Assembly: GCA_016292095.1 (NCBI GenBank)
Contig: JAEFAB010000042.1
Location: forward strand, 1-36,035
Length of the DNA: 36,035 bases
Source of the DNA: Eubacterium sp.
GTDB taxonomy: Bacteria > Bacillota > Clostridia > Lachnospirales > Lachnospiraceae
Reading direction: 5' to 3'
The stretch's first letter is position 1. Every line of letters starts with the position of its first letter. Position numbers and translations under genes: made by a program. Under the pieces are notes generated by a model, which was not told the DNA's origin, searched no databases, and worked only from the letters and a program-made list of their open reading frames with translations. This document shows, in pieces, positions 32,288 through 36,035 of the stretch.

Positions 32288-33172
32288 ATGTAAGAATAGA
32301 TAAGGACAGTTAGAATTTTGCGTATGACGTAATAATAAATAAGTCAGTAGACTATGGCTCCCTACACGAAGTAGGTCATAAACCACTGTCTACTGACAAT
32401 GGTACTATAACAGAAAATGAAAAAAATAGCAAGAGTCAAAATAAATAAGTCAGTAGACTATGGTTCCCTACACGAGGTAGGTGCCAAACCACTGTCTACT
32501 GACAGTGATACTGTAACAGAAAATGAAAATAATAGCAAGAGTCAATTTTCAATGCGCACTGATTCAGAAGGCAGAGAATTAACGCCACAGCAGCAGGAGT
32601 ACTTTAAGAACAGTAAAGAAGTTGATTCATTCGGAATTGATAAGTTGAATGATTATATAGCGGTTCAAAAGAAAGTCCTTCCAGTGTTAGAAAACGAAGA
32701 CTATTTCGGGGACTATACGAATAAAGAAACTGGGATGATTATAACCTTAGGCAAAAAAGGCATTAAAGAAACATTGGGAAGCGGAAAAAGATTTAAGACG
32801 TTACCGAGAAACTTAAAACTATCGAAATTAGCAACATTAAGAAGTTTACCAGAGATTATTCAAGATGCTACGTTGATGGAAGATAATGTGAAGAATAAAC
32901 ATGGAGGAAATTCTGAATATGCATACTTTAGTGTGAAAACAACAATTAATGGAGAACCATGTAAAATAACCATAGATGTCAAAAAAACGGTGGCAAAAAA
33001 TAGATTTTGGATGCATCACATTGACATAACAAAGGAGAGCCAAGAATTACTCACTTCTGCCAATCGGCAGACGTTCAAAGAGACTCTTGACTCTCCTAGG
33101 GAGAATATAACACAAGAAAAGAAGATTGGCAATAGTGATGAACCACAATTCTCCATGCGAAACATTTCCTAG
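32236..33172 (+). pseudogene. Second polyvalent-protein fragment, frameshifted by a 106-bp duplication
   Basis: A frame starting about 32236 (NNHGNFEEKYAIYSG) with one TAG at 32311 leads into NFAYDVIINKSVDYGSLHEVG and KPLSTD, then stops at 32446. The block from 32335 is duplicated in tandem (106 bp), and 106 is not a multiple of three. In the second copy the same words continue in another frame to 33172: FSMRTDSEGRELTPQQQEYFKNSK, then a domain of about 130 residues (GMIITLGKKGIKETLGSG, LRSLPEIIQDATLM, YAYFSVKTTINGEPCKITIDV) resembling nuclease-like LPD/PBECR modules at the ends of MuF-type and other polyvalent proteins. The frame from ATG 32417 is therefore probably an accidental start. Whether the C-terminal domain is still made is unclear. 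Confidence 0.65.
32335..32546. repeat. 106-bp tandem duplication
   Basis: 32335-32440 and 32441-32546 are near-identical copies (about nine substitutions and no length change). Collapsing one copy restores a single reading frame across the junction. Confidence 0.9.
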
Positions 33173-33243
33173 CAACTATTATATGATAGATTGGTTTCGA
33201 AAAAAATCCACCCTTAAATTAAGCGCTTACGATATAACAACAA

Positions 33244-33362
33244 AAGCTGGAATATCAAGAGTAAATATACGCCTGTATTTTACTGGGCGCTCTTGATATA
33301 CCAGCTTGTTTTTGCTATTAAATAGACAACGGCTTAAACGCATTAAATTGCTGTTAAGCCGT
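33244..33362. repeat. Two large hairpins between gene remnants
   Basis: AAGCTGG-A-ATATCAAGAG pairs with CTCTTGATAT-A-CCAGCTT (33244-33307; 17 pairs with one mismatch) and is followed by GTTTTT, as in a terminator of the upstream fragment. A second hairpin, ACGGCTTAA with TTAAGCCGT, lies at 33329-33362. Nothing else is visible between 33173 and 33450. Confidence 0.7.
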
Positions 33363-33450
33363 ATCAATTATTATAGAAAATCTGAATTTACAGAAATAAT
33401 TTCACACCGTATTCACATATCCTATTTTAATATTGTTGATATTTTGGTTT

Positions 33451-33996
33451 TCAAAAATTTAATTGTTTTAAAATTTGTTCAGCTTTTTCCTCATATCCTT
33501 TATTTACTTTTGCATACACAACATAAGTACCATAATATTTAGCGTAGTTACTAATTTCAGAATCTTTGTAAATCATTGTATAATTTTCCTGTGAAATATC
33601 AAATGTTGAATCAGCATTCTCTTTATTAAGATTACTTAATCTTTCACCAATCTGATTGAAAATGTTTTGAGTATGAGTAGTATCTGTCATATCGTAGCAT
33701 TCAAAAGAATATTTATTCTCTTCAAAACCAACAAGAATCGAATTGAATCCAGCACTTTTTGCTGTATCTGTTTGATCATCAACATTGATTCCGTTATCTT
33801 TCATAACTTTCAAAAATAAATCGACTGAAAAATCAACTTGATATGTTGAAACATCCTGTGTGCTGGTTGTCTCAACAGTTTTTTGGGAACTTGAAGATTC
33901 GTTTTCAGTCCTATCAATTTTCTTTATTGTTATACAAGCAGTAAGAAGTGAGCATGAAAGCAGAACGCCCATTAAGATTATAAAAATTTTTCTCAT
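33451..33996 (-). CDS. Small lipoprotein of unknown function
   Basis: The 181-residue product has a lipoprotein signal (MRKIFIILMGVLLSCSLLTAC; lipobox LTAC, Cys21), then a Ser/Thr/Glu linker (about 28-50) and a folded part of about 130 residues with no recognised domain. It contains LVGFEENKYSFECYDM and YAKYYGTYVVYAKVNKGYEEKAEQIL, which suggests an alpha/beta fold seen in small periplasmic-type lipoproteins. AGGAAGAGG precedes the start codon. On the minus strand TTGCAA (34064-34069) and TAAAAT (34042-34047) with a 16-bp spacer form its promoter. It sits inside the region of phage/ICE remnants, so it may be cargo. Confidence 0.8.
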   Translation of the reverse strand: MRKIFIILMGVLLSCSLLTACITIKKIDRTENESSSSQKTVETTSTQDVSTYQVDFSVDLFLKVMKDNGINVDDQTDTAKSAGFNSILVGFEENKYSFECYDMTDTTHTQNIFNQIGERLSNLNKENADSTFDISQENYTMIYKDSEISNYAKYYGTYVVYAKVNKGYEEKAEQILKQLNF

Positions 33997-34041
33997 TATA
34001 AATACCTCTTCCTTAAATAGATTATTAAAAATAGCTTCTAT

Positions 34042-34069
34042 ATTTTACTATATTTATTTATTTTTGCAA
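34042..34069 (-). promoter_or_regulatory. Promoter of the minus-strand lipoprotein gene
   Basis: Read on the minus strand, TTGCAA and TAAAAT are separated by 16 bp, about 46 bp ahead of the start codon at 33996. Confidence 0.55.
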
Positions 34070-34145
34070 GTCATATCCAAATACGACGGTCACAAAGGTG
34101 ACCATCGTTCAACAGAACTTGCACTAATTAAAGAAGGAGAATCCA

Positions 34146-34268
34146 ATGATACTTAAAAATTCATTAAGTGTAGACAGTGAGGGAAGAGAATTAACACCAC
34201 AGTAGCAGGAGTTCTTCAAGAACAGCAAAGTGGTAGATGAGGACAGGACAAAAATTAAACAAGTGTAG
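34146..34268 (+). pseudogene. Third remnant of the DSEGRELTPQQQ linker
   Basis: A 40-codon frame reads KNSLSVDSEGRELTPQ, then an in-frame TAG at 34203, then QEFFKNSKVVDED and a second TAG at 34266. It is the same linker as at 31869 and 32547, broken at a different codon. Nothing recognisable flanks it in this frame. The remaining bases to 34383 hold no further gene. Confidence 0.7.
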
Positions 34269-34383
34269 TGATAAAAGTTCGTTGAAACGGCAAAAAGATA
34301 GTGCAGGACTACCTTGAAAATGATAGAATAAGACTAAATAAAAAAGGTGTACGGAATAAAAAATATGAGAGAGGTGAATGCCT

Positions 34384-36035
34384 ATGAATCGAAAAGGAAG
34401 AGCCTTTAAAGGTCTTGCATTCCAGGTGTCGATATTCTTTTTTGTGGGGATTTTATTGACGGGATTTTTGTCCTATTTCACGTTGACTGATAATGCAGAT
34501 AAGAGCGTGGTTGAGGAAAAGAAAAATCTTTCTTCCGGAATTGCAACGGACGTGGATTCATCCATTCGGGAAGTGAAATCTTATGAGTGGGTGATTGCTT
34601 ATTTATCAGAACATTTACAGGACGAAACATTGGATTTGGAATATGATCGTTCTGAAAAGACAGATAAAAAAGTGCGGGATCTGACAGCCAGACACACAGG
34701 CCTTAGCATCTATGATGTGGAAGCGGAGGAACTGGAACAGTTTTCAGATGAGGATCAGAGGATTTACGCAGAGATTATATTTAATAAATGGTTGAGTCGC
34801 CTGAATAATTTAAAGATGGCTTACAATGTGAGCTATCTCTATTTTCTGGCGACAAATGATGAATATAAAGAGTGCTTCTTTTTCGTAAGTGCTTCGGATG
34901 GAAAAATGAAACGAAGCTCAACACCGGGAGATGCATATACTTTTGGAACGAAGGTGGAACTGAATCAGGATCAGTCGGAAGCTTTTCAGAGACTGAAGAA
35001 AGAAGATTATCTGGTCTACACGGAAGGTTTTATGGATCGATATCGTTATCTCTTTAAGGTGGGAGAGTACAACTTTATCTCAGGAATGACCTTCAATATT
35101 ACCGAAATGAAGCAGGACGTGAAAGCGCGAACCATTCAGGGCGTTATTGGTTTTATTATGCTTCAGATATTGCTTTCGTCATTTTGCTTGATTCTGATTG
35201 ATATTTTTGCATTGCGACCATTGAAACGAGTGAACAACAGTGTTAATGACTACGCAGAATCCAAGGATAGTGAAAAAGTCAGAAACCAGTTAAAGAAAGT
35301 TAAAACCAAAAACGAAATCGGAGTATTGTCGAAAAACATCTCTGAAATGGTCGTGGAAATCGATGACCATTTGGAAGAAATTAAAAATATTACAGCGGAG
35401 CAGGAACGAATCAGTGCGGAATTGAATGTTGCAACGGATATTCAGACGCATATGCTTCCAAATATTTTTCCACCATTCCCGGAAATTGAGGAGTTTGATA
35501 TTTTCGCATCTATGCAGCCGGCGAAAGAAGTTGGTGGAGATTTCTACGACTTCTTTATGATTGATGAAAAACATGTGGCACTGGTAATGGCAGATGTTTC
35601 CGGAAAAGGAGTTCCGGCAGCATTGTTTATGGTTATTTCGAAAATTTTGATTAAGAACAGAGCATTGCTTGGTGAGTCTCCGGCAGAAGTATTAAGAAAT
35701 GTAAACAATCAGTTGTGCGAAGGTAATGAAGTAGGATTCTTTGTTACTGTATGGTTGGCGATTATTGATATAGAAACAGGTCGGGGAATTGCTGCAAATG
35801 CCGGTCATGAACATCCGGTATTGTGCAGACGTGACGGTGACTTCGAGTTGGTAGTATATCGTCATTCTTTGGCTGTAGCGGCGATGGAAGATTTGAAATT
35901 CCAGGAACATTCCTTTGAGGTTCATCCGGGAGATCGAATTTTCGTATATACGGATGGTGTTCCGGAAGCAACGAATACGGAAAATGAACTTTATGGAGTG
36001 GAGCGAATGCTTACTGTTTTGAATGAAAACAAGGA
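34384..36035 (+). CDS. SpoIIE-type PP2C phosphatase with membrane-bound sensor (cut at window end)
   Basis: The visible 550 residues have no stop before the window end. An N-terminal membrane helix (about 8-30; LAFQVSIFFFVGILLTGFLSY) is followed by an extracytoplasmic sensor region (about 35-240), a second helix (about 250-278), a HAMP-like linker (about 280-320), a coiled coil and the phosphatase domain (from about 345). Phosphatase marks are LNVATDIQTHMLP, PAKEVGGDFYDFF with metal-binding Asp residues, MADVSGKGVPAALFM, and FVYTDGVPEATN. Such RsbU/RsbP-like enzymes dephosphorylate anti-anti-sigma factors in response to signals. GAGAGGTG 6 bp ahead supports ATG 34384. The partner switch genes, if present, would lie beyond the window. 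Confidence 0.93.
   Translation, partial: MNRKGRAFKGLAFQVSIFFFVGILLTGFLSYFTLTDNADKSVVEEKKNLSSGIATDVDSSIREVKSYEWVIAYLSEHLQDETLDLEYDRSEKTDKKVRDLTARHTGLSIYDVEAEELEQFSDEDQRIYAEIIFNKWLSRLNNLKMAYNVSYLYFLATNDEYKECFFFVSASDGKMKRSSTPGDAYTFGTKVELNQDQSEAFQRLKKEDYLVYTEGFMDRYRYLFKVGEYNFISGMTFNITEMKQDVKARTIQGVIGFIMLQILLSSFCLILIDIFALRPLKRVNNSVNDYAESKDSEKVRNQLKKVKTKNEIGVLSKNISEMVVEIDDHLEEIKNITAEQERISAELNVATDIQTHMLPNIFPPFPEIEEFDIFASMQPAKEVGGDFYDFFMIDEKHVALVMADVSGKGVPAALFMVISKILIKNRALLGESPAEVLRNVNNQLCEGNEVGFFVTVWLAIIDIETGRGIAANAGHEHPVLCRRDGDFELVVYRHSLAVAAMEDLKFQEHSFEVHPGDRIFVYTDGVPEATNTENELYGVERMLTVLNENK

Noticed and set aside
33860-34156. 98-codon plus-strand frame over the lipoprotein start
   Set aside because: It is antisense to a lipoprotein with a clear signal peptide, ribosome binding site and promoter; only its last residues (about 34080-34156) might belong to the remnant region.
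31559-34268. Amber (TAG) recoding, because three in-frame TAG codons interrupt otherwise readable frames
   Set aside because: Intact genes in the window (amidohydrolase, potA, aminotransferase, GH16) end with TAG, one break is TAA, and frameshifts and a duplication are present, so decay explains it better.

Overview
The window looks like a chromosomal stretch of a low-GC, anaerobic, spore-forming member of the Firmicutes, most likely a Lachnospiraceae-type Clostridium. The evidence is the cotJABC spore-coat cluster, ferredoxin-dependent 2-oxoacid oxidoreductase, pyruvate formate-lyase, a pyrophosphate-type phosphofructokinase, strong AGGAGG ribosome binding sites and AT-rich codon use. The family assignment is inference; there is no rRNA marker here.

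Layout. 1-300: palindromic repeats. 305-6575: small lipoprotein, iorAB (aryl-pyruvate oxidoreductase), amidohydrolase, membrane protein, AMP-forming acyl-CoA synthetase. 6665-7006: remnant of an Rpn/PD-(D/E)XK nuclease gene. 7148-11478: XRE-cupin regulator with a spermidine/putrescine ABC transporter (potA, potB and a potC-potD fusion). 11558-12020: tRNA-Gly, its terminator, and a gene-free array of inverted motifs with a 64-bp period. 12081-12947: leaderless GH16 glycosidase (minus strand). 13130-19327: endonuclease III, DnaQ-like exonuclease, a 31-residue membrane peptide, VanW-family protein, PurM/HypE-like protein, Lrp-type regulator, aminotransferase and TrmL. 19383-24112: Crp/Fnr-type regulator, nitroreductase and a pyruvate formate-lyase locus in which the glycyl-radical domain is a separate gene. 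24171-24386: MITE-like palindromic repeats. 24778-25671: secreted SH3-like protein. 25780-28493: a tight operon of a DUF815 ATPase, HPr-kinase-like protein, PqqD-like protein and S24/S26 peptidase. 28560-28862: tRNA-Gln, terminator and a second palindromic array (63-bp period). 28912-31515: PPi-type phosphofructokinase and, divergently, cotJABC. 31559-34268: decayed pieces of phage/ICE-type polyvalent proteins around a small lipoprotein gene. 34384-end: SpoIIE-type phosphatase, cut by the window edge.

Most unusual points: (i) PflB ends exactly where the glycyl-radical domain should begin, and that domain is encoded as an 82-residue protein on the far side of pflA, so the enzyme seems to be assembled from two chains; (ii) two unrelated-sequence arrays of inverted motifs with nearly the same 63-64-bp repeat length each sit just behind a single tRNA gene and its terminator; (iii) the kinase/PqqD/peptidase operon resembles the accessory part of lasso-peptide (RiPP) clusters but has no visible precursor or cyclase; (iv) a structured palindromic element occurs at two loci with compensatory stem changes.

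All calls come from reading the sequence; no database search or folding program was run.
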